Shown: positions 35,359 through 46,536, counted from the first letter of the stretch. The stretch: 64,000 nt of DNA from Misgurnus anguillicaudatus (GCF_027580225.2 NC_073353.2:37235001-37299000); one strand, 5' to 3'. The notes: generated from the sequence alone by a model not told the origin. Translations and numbers: made by a program.

Positions 35359-35401
35359 GTTCGTTCTATAAATCACACATACTGTACACATACTGTTCAT
35401 G

Positions 35402-35700
35402 AAAGGGTCATGAATAATAATGTTGAGCTCTGCTCTGATTGGCTGTTTACAGAGAAGCTCCTTCAGTAGCTCTGTGTGTGTGTGTAAACAGACGAAAATA
35501 CAGATTTTAAGGAATAATCAAAATATTCGGAGATGTTAATGGACGTTTGGCAGCCAAACTGTAGTTAACATTGTATACATTCATTTTACACAGTTACCTT
35601 AGCTCAGTGTAGTTTTTAATACGCTTTAGCTATGACTTAAACTAATGTTATCTACTTCTTGTTAATTTTGCAGAAATAAATGACACTATTGTTATTTTTT
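35402..35700 (+). mobile_element. GGGTCATGAATAATAATG family, copy 2
   Basis: Opens with GGGTCATGAATAATAATGTT and GAGCTCTGCTCTGATTGGCT as in the 13.3 kb copy, and shares TTTGCAGAAATAAA further in. The middle portions differ, so the two copies are different subtypes or have separate deletions. It starts only 43 bp beyond the end of the hAT at 34432-35358. Confidence 0.6.
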
Positions 35701-37212
35701 GCATAGTTTACCAGAAGTTACGTTTGTTTCAGGAAAGCCGTTTGTTTATGTTGTAACTGCTGAAATCCTCGATAGATTAACCAGTTCTCGCCATGAATAT
35801 AGATACATAGATGTCGGTATGGCATTACGAAATAAACATGTAGTTATTTTTATTGCAGTAAGAAAACTGAAATTACAACAACATTCTGATGCAAAATGAA
35901 TAATGACATTTTTTTAAATTAGAAGTGCTACATGTAGTGCCGACTGTCAACCACCAGTAATTATAGGTTTAGAATAAAGCTAAGCATAGCAACTGCCATG
36001 CAGCAACTTTAATTATGGGATTTTCCTATCAAAAGCCTTTCAGTGCAGCAGTACAGACATGAATAACTCTTTCTAGAAGACTGAACAGGTTAGATTAACA
36101 ACATGCGCCTATAGACCGTATAGACAGTTTCCTTTATTCTCTCAACAACAAAGTCATTTCCTTTCGACTTTCCTTTCAAAAATACTCAGTGGTCTTGAAT
36201 CAAACCCAAGTATGGAGGACGTTTGGTTCTGCCCGACTTCCTTGCATCTCCAGGCAGTTCAATGAATAAGGAAAACTGCAGATGCACTGGATGGTGGACA
36301 TTGAAGATCACTTTGTACAAATGTATGAATGATGCTACTGATATTGGTACATTCAAACGATATATTTATCAGTATGTGTTTTATTTTTCACTGCTAATAT
36401 GATGCTCTATAAATTGAGCTACAGGAACACAGATCTGACTCTACATCAAAATTAACACCTACCATGTTTATTGAGTTATTTATTTCAAAATTTGGAATAA
36501 AGTGATTAGATGTAGAAAAATGCATTTTATCATCTCTGCTATAACATAAATTGTGTTTGACCCAAACAATCCCTTCTGTCCATGTTTCAGAAATAAAAAC
36601 ATACTTTATAAACAAACAGTGTAGTACAACACATTGCCTTGTGCACATTGCCTGCTTTTTCATTTTGCTAACTCCATTATTCTGATTTAGCCTCGATGAC
36701 AGGACCAGATGTGGATTAATAAACACTCAGAGGCCCTTCGAATGAACCCTGGATTTTATTTTACGCAGTTCGCTCAAGATACGACATCAACGCATCAATA
36801 GAAGCGCGTTTTTGAATCAAAAACAGCTCGGCTTTCCAGGAATAGACCATATGGAGTCCTCATTGCATGTTTCGCATTAGAGATACTTCATATTTCATGT
36901 CTTTTTATCGAGATGATGGTTGCACCCGCCTCGCTCTGCCGACCGCATGCCGTTGAGCTAAAAATACATTCATGCGCAACAGCCAGACCACAGTACGCCC
37001 ATTGCATGTGCTGAAATGATTTAGCATGCATTGACATTGCATGCAAATTGTGTTTCTTAACATAATTGTATATAATTCCATTTTTACTTGCTTTTACTCC
37101 AAACTACACACAAGGTGTGTCTGCGAGATGTAAACATGAAGTTTGACAGTAACAGTTGGAGTCTTTGGATGAAGGTAATTCAAAACACAATCAAATAAAC
37201 ATTTGCAAACTA
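35701..37212. other. Unassigned stretch
   Basis: A 110-codon minus-strand frame (36394-36726) shows no known family. Nothing else was recognised. Confidence 0.5.
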
Positions 37213-37283
37213 TCCAGACAGTAGATGACTCCGAGCCGAATCTGCACTGGATCCGCACCAGAACTGCTGACTTCGGCGCGGAT
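37213..37283 (+). repeat. Second CCAGACAG-type repeat fragment
   Basis: CCAGACAGTAGATGACTCCG and GAGCCGAATCTGCACTGGAT match the 28.3 kb element in their first half, then extend with GGATCC-rich sequence (CTGGATCCGC, GCGGATCCG). It directly abuts a MITE half. Confidence 0.5.
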
Positions 37284-37534
37284 CCGACAAATACGAATGG
37301 AATTCAATGGGTACCGTCAATGTGCTTACCAATATCTTCATCATTTATCACAATACCTCCATAATATTCCTACTATGGAGGTTAATGGGGACAATCAGCT
37401 GTGTGCTTACCATCATTTATCAAAATATCTTATTTTGTATTCATCAGAAAAAAAGAAAATCATACGGGTTTAAAACAACATGAGAATGATAAGAAAATTA
37501 TGACAGAATTTTCATTTTTGGATGAACTATCCCT
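37284..37534. mobile_element. GGGATAGTTCACCC-type MITE, left end missing
   Basis: It has the internal arms GGTACCGTCAATGTGCTTAC and GCTGTGTGCTTACCATCATT and the right end TTTTTGGATGAACTATCCCT followed by TTAA (37535-37538). The left terminus is missing; the CCAGACAG repeat lies in its place. Confidence 0.75.
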
Positions 37535-38057
37535 TTAAGATACAGCCTGCAATTAAAATGAACCATAAAGATTTTTTAAAAACTAACTTTGTGTTAATGT
37601 CTGGTTTTAGACAGCTTATTAAAGCTAAAATTATCCGGCCAAGGGCAGTGAGAGGTTTTCTCTATTGGTTTTTGTACAAAGGTGGTATGAATCTAATATA
37701 AAGACCTCACTTAAATTCATTTAGCATCATAAAAGATGACAAAATTAAACAAAACTGTAACATTTTAAGAAATTAAAAGCTTACTTCCACTTACTTTAAG
37801 TGCTAAAAAATAAACATCATCACAGATAGGGCCCGTACCAATACCTCCCCTTCCCCTACATTTTTGCCCTAACCATCGCTTTTGCCCGTGCACGTGTAGG
37901 GCATCCCATTACTTTAGGGAGCAAGAAGGAGTGCTATTTTCCCCTTAGAATCAACCATCAAAATGTAGTCAGGACCGATGCAGGCTTAAAACGAAGTGGG
38001 AGATGAAATTACCCAGGATACCTTGCGAGCTCAGCGAGCTGGCCAAACTTTTCGACC

Positions 38058-38116
38058 AAGATGGCGGACACCGCTGGAATAGTTTTTGTGTTTATCGACA
38101 CAAACAACAGGTAACG
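38058..38116 (+). promoter_or_regulatory. YY1-like initiator, ATG and splice donor
   Basis: AAGATGGCGGA matches the YY1 motif AAGATGGCGGC except for its last base; YY1 commonly marks TATA-less transcription starts with the ATG inside. From this ATG the frame reads MADTAGIVFVFIDTNN for 50 bases and meets CAG|GTAACG, a good donor, in phase 2. It may be the first exon of the element's own gene or a captured host exon. No second exon was identified. Confidence 0.35.
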
Positions 38117-38200
38117 TTAGGCTAGTTGTAGATGGGCTAGTCAACGCAACAGGCAACACAACTGCTGGACCTGGCATTTTCCTGAATGAAAATAGTATTA

Positions 38201-38541
38201 AGGGGGTAGCACACAGGACGCACAGCTCAGCGCCGCGTCGTGTCTAGGACAACTCGGAGGTATCGTACACCGGAAGTGCACTTTAAATAGCGCAAGCTTA
38301 GTCAGAGCGTCTACTTCAAAATGCAAAATACGTTAGCAGCCAATGTAAATCGTTAATGATTTGGGACAAATATGATGTTATTTAATGTTAAACTCTGTGG
38401 CGTGACAGGGATGTAAGCAACTTTCTGAGTCGTAGCTGGGCAGCGCGGACAGGTGTGTGTATACTCATAGAAAACAATGTGTTTGTTTTTTTAGAATGGG
38501 GCTGTGTGGTGCTGAGCTGCGCATCTAGTGTGCGACCCCCT
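38201..38541. mobile_element. PIF/Harbinger-like MITE nested in the 37.8 kb element
   Basis: The left end AGGGGGTAGCACAC and the right-end reverse complement AGGGGGTCGCACAC match at 13 of 14 bases, and the similarity continues through GCGCAGCTCAGC. TTA flanks both sides (38198-38200, 38542-38544), the PIF/Harbinger TSD. It is 341 bp, non-coding, and younger than the host element. Confidence 0.9.
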
Positions 38542-38749
38542 TTAGGCTACTACCAGTAGACGCGTCAATGCTGCGCATGACATAGGTGAGCATGTTGGCT
38601 ACGCTCACTACGCTACTTTTCATATAGTGGTGTCCCATTTTATAGGGAAAGATTTTCACCCCCACTTTCCTCGTTGATGGGACTTTACTGTCAAGGGCAC
38701 TCAAAAACAAGTGGAAGTTTTAAGGGGATAGAAATGGTACGGGCCCATA

Positions 38750-40264
38750 GTACCTAATCCTGATCTTGAAAGTATCTTGTCAAATATTCAACGCATACTC
38801 AAAATCCAACCTCTGCATTTAACCTATCCCAGTGTGTAGTAAACACACGCACTGCAATTGGTAAACATACACACACCCGGAGCAGTCGGCAGCTATCCCA
38901 ACGCCCGGGGAGCAATTAGGGTAAGGTGCCTTGCTCAAGGGCACCACAGTCGCAACCTGCCAGCCATTTCTTTAAATCTTTCCACATTTCCATCACACAC
39001 ATCTTTCCATCTTCTTCCACTCTTTAGCACCTCTTTAACACTTTTTCTGCCCCATTTCAGCTGATCTACTCACACACACATTGCACCATGCTCAACAAAA
39101 TCGAACCAGCCCTGCCACGAAACACACACAGCGGTCAGGGAAGTAGAAACGGCACATCTGCGTGACAGCGTCGAGCCGGGTGGGGGCAAGTTTTTTGCGG
39201 TGACCGCTGGAGAATGGAATGCAATCGAGTATGAACTGATTACAGCCAACAAGCCCGGTGTCATAAGCCACATTACATCACCCAACACATATGGTGTAAA
39301 GTTCTCATCTGCTATTATGTGTCCGCGGATGTTCTCTATCATTCCGAATGTGGATTGGTGGTGAAATCCAGAGGGCCGGAATAGAGGCCGGTTTAGCGAA
39401 GGAACATGTGCTCCCGGTTCATCCAATATTTATAGACCAGGCCAAATCTATAGGGGAAAATTGTTCATAATTTCCACGGATGGCTTATATTTGAGCTCGT
39501 ATGTGTTTGGCTTACTGGATAATAAAATAATTATTAACTCTCACATACAAATGAGAAATTATGCATTTTGGAAGAAACAGAGAGGCCAGCATTTCTCATC
39601 GTAATTGCAAACAAATGTGCACGCTTGGAAAGCAGTGGAAACTTTGCTCCTTTTATAAATATTGCTCCTAATTACTTTTAATATACACCTGATGAGGAAA
39701 TTGAGAAAACTAAGCCTTTGGAGCACACGCGATAATATTTCACTCTAAATTGTTGCTCAGTTTCTGGACGTGCATCAAGTAAACATCATTGGAGGAGACA
39801 GAATCATTCAGAAACAGGAAGTTGCTCTGACCTTTAGCTGGGTAGTTGTGCATGTCTTTTTCGATATACTTTACACTTTTTGTTGGTTGAAGGTTTCTGC
39901 AGCTTAACCCTCCCCCCCAACCAGTAGTCAAATAAATGACTGTGTCCCTCATTGTAACGCTGCTACCAACAATAAAATGCTGTGCGTTACATCATGCGAT
40001 CTCACTGAAACAATTTTCATCCGATTTGGCTGTTTCCTCAGCCATACAGTAGGGCATGCAATATTTTTTCTCTGGTGTGTGTGTTGGGGGAGGGACACAT
40101 AATAATTGGTGTGTCTGTGTTAGACGGTGTAGGAGACAACCACATAACTGATGATGATTGGCTTAATTTCCATCGTTAACCAACCAGAGGCAGAATTGTG
40201 CATGTGTTTGTGTACACACAAGCACATGCGCAGTCCAAGCAGTGTTGCCAACTTGATTTAGCAA
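38750..40264. other. Unassigned stretch with one repeat fragment
   Basis: Contains the short conserved fish repeat at 38868-38960 and a 118-codon minus-strand frame (39070-39426) with no recognisable domain. Nothing else was found. Confidence 0.5.
38868..38960. repeat. Dispersed repeat fragment (CCCGGGGAGCAATTAGGG)
   Basis: ACACCCGGAGCAGTCGGCAG, GCCCGGGGAGCAATTAGGG and GGTGCCTTGCTCAAGGGCAC are words of a repeat seen in many fish genomes, probably retrotransposon-derived. It is truncated at both sides. Confidence 0.55.
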
Positions 40265-40665
40265 CTTTCTAGACAGTGGCGGCAGGTCAATAGGGGGTGC
40301 TGGGCTGAGAAAAGGAAAGTTGGCCAGAGAGGAAAGCTACTTTAACAATTACCAAAAAGTTAAAAATATAGTGCAAATTAATACAAAATAAAATCACTTA
40401 ATTGTACTAATTTCAATGTTAGTCATGTTATCAAAACTGAGTTTGTTATGTGTGTATCATGTGTGTGTGTCTGGGGCGCCACCCAAACAAGTGTGTATGT
40501 AGGTCAGTAAGCATGTGACTTGAGGCTGAGCTCTAATTGGCATGTTTCAGATCCGCCTTGGGGCACAGCACTGTGCGCCCCAAACCCTCCCACTTTTGTT
40601 GTTAGCAAATCAATATCAGTGTCATAACCACGTTGCATATTGACATGTAACTGCTAGATTTTACG
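40265..40665 (+). mobile_element. CAGTGGCGG-type element end, copy 2
   Basis: Begins CAGTGGCGGCAGGTCAATAG with GGGGTGCTGGG and contains GCACAGCACTGTGCGCCCCA and AACCCTCCCAC. It is the reverse complement of 30315-30560 with an extra middle segment. The far end was not identified; it is followed within about 40 bp by a family A copy. Confidence 0.65.
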
Positions 40666-40705
40666 GTTATCCGGGAGTGGCATGCAGTGACGCGTCTGCT
40701 AAGAT

Positions 40706-41121
40706 GGTGACAACCGACTTTTTTATGATTTTCACAAAAGTTTAATGCCTTCCAGAAAATGCTCTTCTTTAAATATATAAACATACAATATATGAATTAA
40801 TAGAACAGACTCTGCTTTCAAACAAAAAAATCAGTTTCATCCTACCTTCATGTGTTCTGTTTTTATCACCTCTCGAATATGTGTAGGTTTCATCAAAAAC
40901 ACAAAATTTTGAGCAAAAAGCTGAGATAATTCCATTTTTTGTGAAGGACTTTTGATAGAGATCAGATCCAGAGCGATCTTTAAAACATACACGGACATAC
41001 AGCTGTTTGCCCCTAGGGCAATACTTTTGGGTTTTATAAGTTGCGGAATAGCGCCACCTGGTAGATAATAGCGGTATTGCAGATTGACGAGATAACTCGT
41101 CAATGGCGGGGAAAGAGTTAA
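40706..41121 (+). mobile_element. Family A MITE, copy 4
   Basis: Runs from GATGGTGACAACCGAC through GATTTTCACAAAAGTTTAAT, CAGACTCTGCTTTCAAACAA, GAGCAAAAAGCTGAGATAAT and GATAATAGCGGTATTGCAGA to GATAACTCGTCAATGGCGGG and GAGTTAA. It is complete at its right end. The 189-codon minus-strand frame at 40837-41406 crosses this copy and the next element and is spurious. Confidence 0.82.
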
Positions 41122-41140
41122 AAGCCCACGTCTGTCTGTA

Positions 41141-41348
41141 CAGCCTGATCTTATGAGAAATTTTACGTATTTTACGAAGTGGCTAATTCGTGCGAAATGT
41201 TTGATTATCATTAAAAAAAGCAATAACGAACCCCCACTCCTAAACTCAAAGTCACAGGGACAAAAGCTAATCGTACAAAAATGTATAAATGTGGTCATAC
41301 GAATTAGCCACCTTGTAAAATATGTACGAATTGCCATGAGATAGCATT
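41141..41348. mobile_element. Palindromic TTAGCCAC-type MITE
   Basis: Starts CAGCCTGATCTTATGAG and ends CATGAGATAGCATTG. Arms AAGTGGCTAATTCGTGCGAA / CATACGAATTAGCCACCTTG pair around a GAACCCCCACTCCTAAACTC centre. This is a well-known cyprinid palindromic element; a degraded relative lies at 55347-55489. It is non-coding. Confidence 0.8.
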
Positions 41349-42282
41349 GTTCTGTAAAATGCAAATAAGACATTAAAAGTTGTGACTTTACCAAAATGCC
41401 GGACAAAACATGACTTCACTCTCTCACTCCGGGAAAGTGAAAATGGTCATGTTTATGAGAAGGTCAAGGGTGCATTACCTCACAGCATCCCTAATTGTGT
41501 GTGTGTTTGTTTTTGAGCATGTGTTCACGCGCCCTCCAGTGCGTCACATTCGTAAAAGTGAGCCCCATATTTTAAGGTCAGCCAAGAAGCAAGAGGTCAG
41601 TGGAGAACACAGCAAAGCCTTTGGCAGTCACAGATGGTACAGGCCCGCGTCCAGCTGAATTCTGCCCGATAACCCCACATATACACATAGAAAGACACTA
41701 ATCAAATCCTTACACACAAAGGAAGGGATCTGTGGGAACGCACAAACATTCACACACAAATGAGACCCCTGGAAGACTTCCGACTTGGCCTGCACAGCAG
41801 CCAGTATGGTTTGCTGCTGAGTGCTGGTGTGTTGATACTTCATTGCATGCTTCAATGTGAGTAATACTTTTAATTATGGGTGTTCTGATTGTATGTAGTT
41901 TATTTCCTGGAACTGCTTCCAGATATTGGATCATTCTCACTGTGCAAGAGACACAATCTGTTCACAATTTAAATTCCTGCAGAAAGAAAACCTATAACGT
42001 TTTTGTTAATTCTCCAAAGTCGTTAAATGTATATGACATATACTTTAATGCAAATGGACCTTGTCTAGCATATAAAACATGAATTAAGCAAATGCGTCTT
42101 TTGGGGACCAAGTTATAAGATTCCATAACATATGGTTACCATGTCATTTAACTGCACATAATTATTTTCTATTAATGCAGTTTAAAACAGGTGTGTGGGG
42201 GTTGTGTACATAAAAAGTGTGACTTTTTGGTCAGTAACATACCATGGCAGTTTAATTGTCCAGTGACTATATAAGACGAAGC
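41349..42282. other. Unassigned stretch
   Basis: Nothing recognised. Short frames only. Confidence 0.5.
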
Positions 42283-42390
<108 letters not shown>

Positions 42391-42550
42391 CAAAGAAATG
42401 GACTGACTGACAGACAGACTTACTATAGACATAAAAAAGTGTGACTAATGACTATATAAGAGTTATCTGGGGAATAGACAGACAGACATATGCATAGATA
42501 GATAAATAACTGCATAGACATGCACATATACAGTATGAGTAAATAAATAT

Positions 42551-42583
<33 letters not shown>

Positions 42584-42640
42584 TGGATAGATAGATAGCT
42601 GCATAAACAAATATATAAATAAATAGATGATTAACAAGAC
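42391..42640 (+). repeat. Degenerate GACA/GATA array, left part
   Basis: Interrupted GACAGACA and GATAGATA words, with a clean (ACAG)n run at 42551-42582. It continues the perfect GATA tract in a decayed form. Confidence 0.85.
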
Positions 42641-42687
42641 AAAACCATTTCAGTTTATTTCCAGTGAATATACAAGACTTATTTGAG

Positions 42688-43508
42688 TGATTCTCACGAA
42701 ATCCAGATTTCGAAGGTGTCCAGCATCAGATTTTTCTAAAAAGCCATTGAAGCCAATTTTTTTTTGGAACATATAAGATTAAGGTCTGAACTTACTATAA
42801 ACATTATTTTTGAGGATTTAAAAAATATTTGATATAGAATTATTTAAATTTTTTAGATTATCATTATCAAAAATTATCATTACCGCAACATGATATTACA
42901 TTAAATATATGCATTTACAAACTCATGTTTCGGTAATGAGAACTAAAAAGTTGTCTAGGTACTATGACAAACAAAATTTTAGCTTTTATCTGGAGAGAAA
43001 AAAACAAGAACTGCTTACCTGGTAGCCATCTTGAGTGTCACAGACGATTATGTCCCTTCAAACTTTTTTTTTGTTGAAAATATTAGTTCCTTTAGGGCTT
43101 AAACAATGATTGAAAATTGTTGTGGAGGTTGAGAAAATTGGTCTTAGACACATTTATATTCCTTATTATTGTCTCTACATTTAACAATGATCACCAAATA
43201 CCACATGTTTCTTTACTGTAAATGTTTATAGTATAACATGCACTAAAGCTTTTTATTTTGTAGATTTTTTAATTATAAATATTTCCAAAAAAAAAACAAA
43301 TCCAGTCATGGACATGTTGCAGTAATGACAAACGTCCCCTTAAATGTGGAAAAAAAACATCAAAATTGGTTGTATGATGTCATTTGAAATCATGTGCAAA
43401 ATAATACGTGAAGAGATGTTTGTAACTGTATGCTTCTTATTTTGATAGCATTTACTTTTTTATCAAAATGTTTCATGACACCTCATAAGTCTAATTTCGT
43501 GAGAATCA
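42688..43508. mobile_element. 821-bp inverted-repeat element amid GACA/GATA repeats
   Basis: The left end TGATTCTCACGAAAT and right-end reverse complement TGATTCTCACGAAAT are identical, with further similarity (GAGGTGTC / GAAGGTGTC) inward. The middle is AT-rich and non-coding, apart from a YY1-like AAGATGGC word on the minus strand. Flanking TSD is unclear. Degenerate GACA/GATA repeat lies on both sides, suggesting insertion into a larger array. Confidence 0.8.
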
Positions 43509-43519
43509 TCCATTTGGGG

Positions 43520-43700
43520 AATTGACAGCAGACAGACAACTGCACGAACAGAAAGACACATAAATCCATAGATGGATAGACATAGAAATGGATGACTGGA
43601 CTGATAGACAGACAGAGAGACATATAGATGCATAAATACGGCATAAATGGACACATAATTGCAAAGATGGATAAATAGACAGACAGATAAATAGACAAAC
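43520..43700 (+). repeat. Degenerate GACA/GATA array, right part
   Basis: CAGACAGACAACTGCA, GATAGACAGACAGAGAGACA and AGACAGACAGATAAATAGAC words, decayed to the same degree as the left part on the other side of the 821-bp element. Confidence 0.8.
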
Positions 43701-44896
43701 AGAAAATTGCATGAATAACACCCACTAGAACAATAACATCCATTTCACTTGTGAAAATAAATCTGGCCACCTGCCTGACCTCACATCACGGCATTGGCAG
43801 AAATGGCAGAGGTCAAAGTTTCACATCTATCTACCCAGGGGTGTAGAGTTATGATTATAGCTGAGAGTGAGATGACTCAGGTTAGGGGTATCTACAGCTT
43901 TCTAGTAGAATCACAATCCTACCAGCAACCCCCCCCCCCCCCTTCACCCTCATAAACCACTGTGGTGCTCACTCTGAGCGTCCAAGTTCCTGTGTCCTTG
44001 ACCGCTCTCTCACTTAGCCCACAGTAACCTGTTGCCCAGCCAGAGGAAACACAGGCCTTCATTGACATCCAGCATGCAGACCGCTGAGCATACCACAATC
44101 ATCCACTTCCACCCCAACAGTCCACATGCTGGCTCACTGCATCAACAGGGCAGCGTGGACTTATTGACGAAGCGCTTGCCAGTCTCCACTTGGTGCCAAA
44201 ACCGCCACATTGTTTGCAACCGGAGCAGATTCTAACCCATCAAAGCTCACTAGCGCTGCTGTCAGGGCTCCATCGGGAACTTACAATTCCGGGGAATCCG
44301 GGGAGGGGGCTAACGTTAGTTTGGGTTTGGTGAGGCAACAGGGCAGGTGTGCCCCCGTTCTGCTGGGCCACCTGTCGCCGCTTGTCAACTGCGGAAGCGC
44401 ATGCTGCACATTTTAATGTCGTTACCCAAGCCAGAGTTTCCTCTCTTAGCTATCTCAAATATTACGTACTCGATTCCTATAAGGAAAATGATCCCAGCCT
44501 TGTATTTATGACCTACTGTCTCTACTCTGTTTTGCTAGCAAGTATCATCCACAGCTTTATCTCTGGGCTTGACTGTTTGTTTTGGTAAAGCTACTGATCT
44601 CACATGGCACTGGATGAGAACACAATTACTCACAAACCTGACAGTTCATGGCTGCCTTAGATGTGGGGCGTCTCCAGGCATCCCAGAGCCCACTGCTGTC
44701 AGCTGATCCAGCATCCAGGAGATCTGGAGTTTTGGAAAGGCTCCTGCGATGTAGAAAGAGAGCTTGTTAAATTAATGAAACACTCTTGTGATCAGCGCAT
44801 TTTTACAGCGGAGCACATGCCAGCAAAGCCAGTCAAGCCCAGTTCATGTGAAACTATTAGGCTAATGAAATGATGGAGCACGCCTAACTTCACTAA
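43701..44896. other. Unassigned stretch with a poly-C run
   Basis: A C homopolymer of about 15 lies near 43929-43942. Frames at 44032-44588 are short and unrecognised. Nothing else was found. Confidence 0.5.
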
Positions 44897-45440
44897 GGCT
44901 GTGTGTCCACCACAATTTTTTTTATGAGTCCAGCTTATTTTCTTTCAGTTGTTTGTTATAAGAGTGCCGCATTTTTAAATAACGGCATCAGCTGGCGAGG
45001 CGCTAAGCATTTATTCTGAATTGAGCGCCAGGCGCTCCACGTTTTTGCCGGTCACAGAGAGTTGAAAAATGTTTACCTCTGCCATTAATCTGAATTTTCT
45101 TTGTAAGCTTAGAATTTCTTCTCTTTACTTACATTGAACGGGTAAGTACAAGGAGGCTTCCATGTCGTTCCGCCATATTGAAAAACTATAATAGCAGAGA
45201 GGGACAAAAAGCACTAGCCTACCGCAACGCGTTTCCACAACGCGTTTTCGCTCAGAACACGCAAACCAGCTGAAACAGGCAAGGAGATCAGTGAGTACAT
45301 AACGGCTACCGTAGTTGCAACACGCATTTGGAAAAGCGAGGCTCTAGAGAGCACTATATATATATTCGTAAACTTGGTAAAAGCCAAAATCTCGGTTGAC
45401 AAATTTCTACCGATTTATAATAACTACCAGTTTATCGGCC
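44897..45440 (+). mobile_element. DNA-element copy opening AAGGCTGTGTGTCCACCA
   Basis: Begins AAGGCTGTGTGTCCACC and contains GCGCCAGGCGCTCCACG, GGCTTCCATGTCGTTCCGCC and GGGACAAAAAGCACTAGCCT, segments I recall from a common zebrafish DNA transposon. The right end is diverged, TSD not found. No transposase frame. Confidence 0.55.
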
Positions 45441-45458
45441 ACCCTTAATGAAATGTTA

Positions 45459-45707
45459 TGCTGTGTGCACACTAAACACAAAGCATCGTGTTCCTCACTC
45501 TAGGATTTAACTTTGTGTCATTTGATTTTTTTGCTTGGATTGAATTTTTCAAGTTTGAGGCGAATAGCGTGCGTTTTCGCAGCAATCGCGCCATTAAATT
45601 TGCATCTTTCGCATCGCCCCACGTGATTTTGCATCTATTCGCATCTTTGCATTGATTTGTATGTACTTGCACAAATCGCTAAATTTGCATTTGGTGTGTA
45701 CGCCCCA
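45459..45707. mobile_element. PIF/Harbinger-like MITE, first of a pair
   Basis: The left end TGCTGTGTGCACACTAAA and the right-end reverse complement TGGGGCGTACACACCAAA match at 13 of 18 bases. TTA precedes (45456-45458) and follows (45708-45710). It is 249 bp and non-coding, with TTTGCAT/CGCATCTTTGCAT repeats. Confidence 0.7.
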
Positions 45708-45710
45708 TTA

Positions 45711-46533
45711 TGCTGCATTTACACCAGCCGCGGTAGAGTCGTCAAGCTCGAGTGATTTCAATGTTAAGTCAATGTGAAGATCCGTTGACGCGTGTCTGGA
45801 GGTCTCGGGGCGCGAATGAGGCGTTTAGCGCGGTAGACGCGATTCCACCTCATTTGCGCATCTAGTTCCCACGAATGCAGCGAAATTGAGCGTCTGCCGC
45901 GGTATGCGCAAATGGTGCTTTTTGTGCATTTTGTGTTTGACGCAAATTTGCAGCTGACACCAGAGTTGAAAAATTTGAACTTTGGTGGATTTTCACGGCG
46001 CGTTAACCAATCAGGAGCCTGCTTGCTGCTGTGGCGGCAGCCCTGCCCGGAGTCACTTATTCAACATGAAGGAACGCTTGATATTGTCCGTGAGCAGTCA
46101 CCCGGAGCTACGACACAAGTTTTTATTTCTATAGAGACAGGAATAAAAAGGACCTCGCTTTGAAGAGTGTCAGTGAGGACATTGGGCAACCTGGTAAGTT
46201 GTAAATACAAATTTCACTTTTGAGTCACGTGACGTTTATCAACCCGCGCCGTTTAATTTGCCCCTGTAGTAAGGTGATCAAATACAAACTGGTGACTCTC
46301 TCGCACAATATAAATGCACAATCAACATTAGCCATCTTGCAAACAGACAACCGCATAGCACTTGCCCCTCCCACAAGAAGCGGATTTCGCCTCTGACGTG
46401 CATCAAATGCTTGCTTTTTTCCGCACGTCTACTTCCCTCTAGACGCGCGAATGCATTCAAACTGTTCAAGTGGCAAACTAGGCACGGTACACGCGAATTT
46501 GACGCCTCAAACGCAGTTGGTGTAAATGCAGAA
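45711..46533. mobile_element. PIF/Harbinger-like element, second of a pair
   Basis: The left end TGCTGCATTTACACCA and right-end reverse complement TTCTGCATTTACACCA differ at one base, flanked by TTA (45708-45710, 46534-46536). It is 823 bp long. The internal GTTAACCAATCAGGAGCCTG segment recurs in the MITE at 56496-56823, linking the two families. The 83-codon frame inside shares its NQSGAC string with a frame there only because the DNA is shared. Confidence 0.85.
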
Positions 46534-46536
46534 TTA

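Larger units (their letters stand above)
37829..38746. mobile_element. GGGCCCGTACC inverted-repeat element
   Basis: The ends GGGCCCGTACCA and TGGTACGGGCCC are perfect inverted repeats with ATA on both sides (37826-37828, 38747-38749), a 3-bp TSD as in PIF/Harbinger-like elements (those prefer TTA/TAA). It is 918 bp including a nested 341-bp MITE. It carries a YY1-like start region with a potential splice donor (listed separately). I do not recognise the family. Confidence 0.8.

Noticed and set aside
39070..39426. 118-codon minus-strand frame as an exon
   Set aside because: No family recognised; no splice sites or conserved motif. Considered chance.
40837..41406. 189-codon minus-strand open frame, the longest in the window
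   Set aside because: It runs across a family A MITE and the adjacent palindromic element, both of which recur elsewhere without that frame. No protein family is evident.
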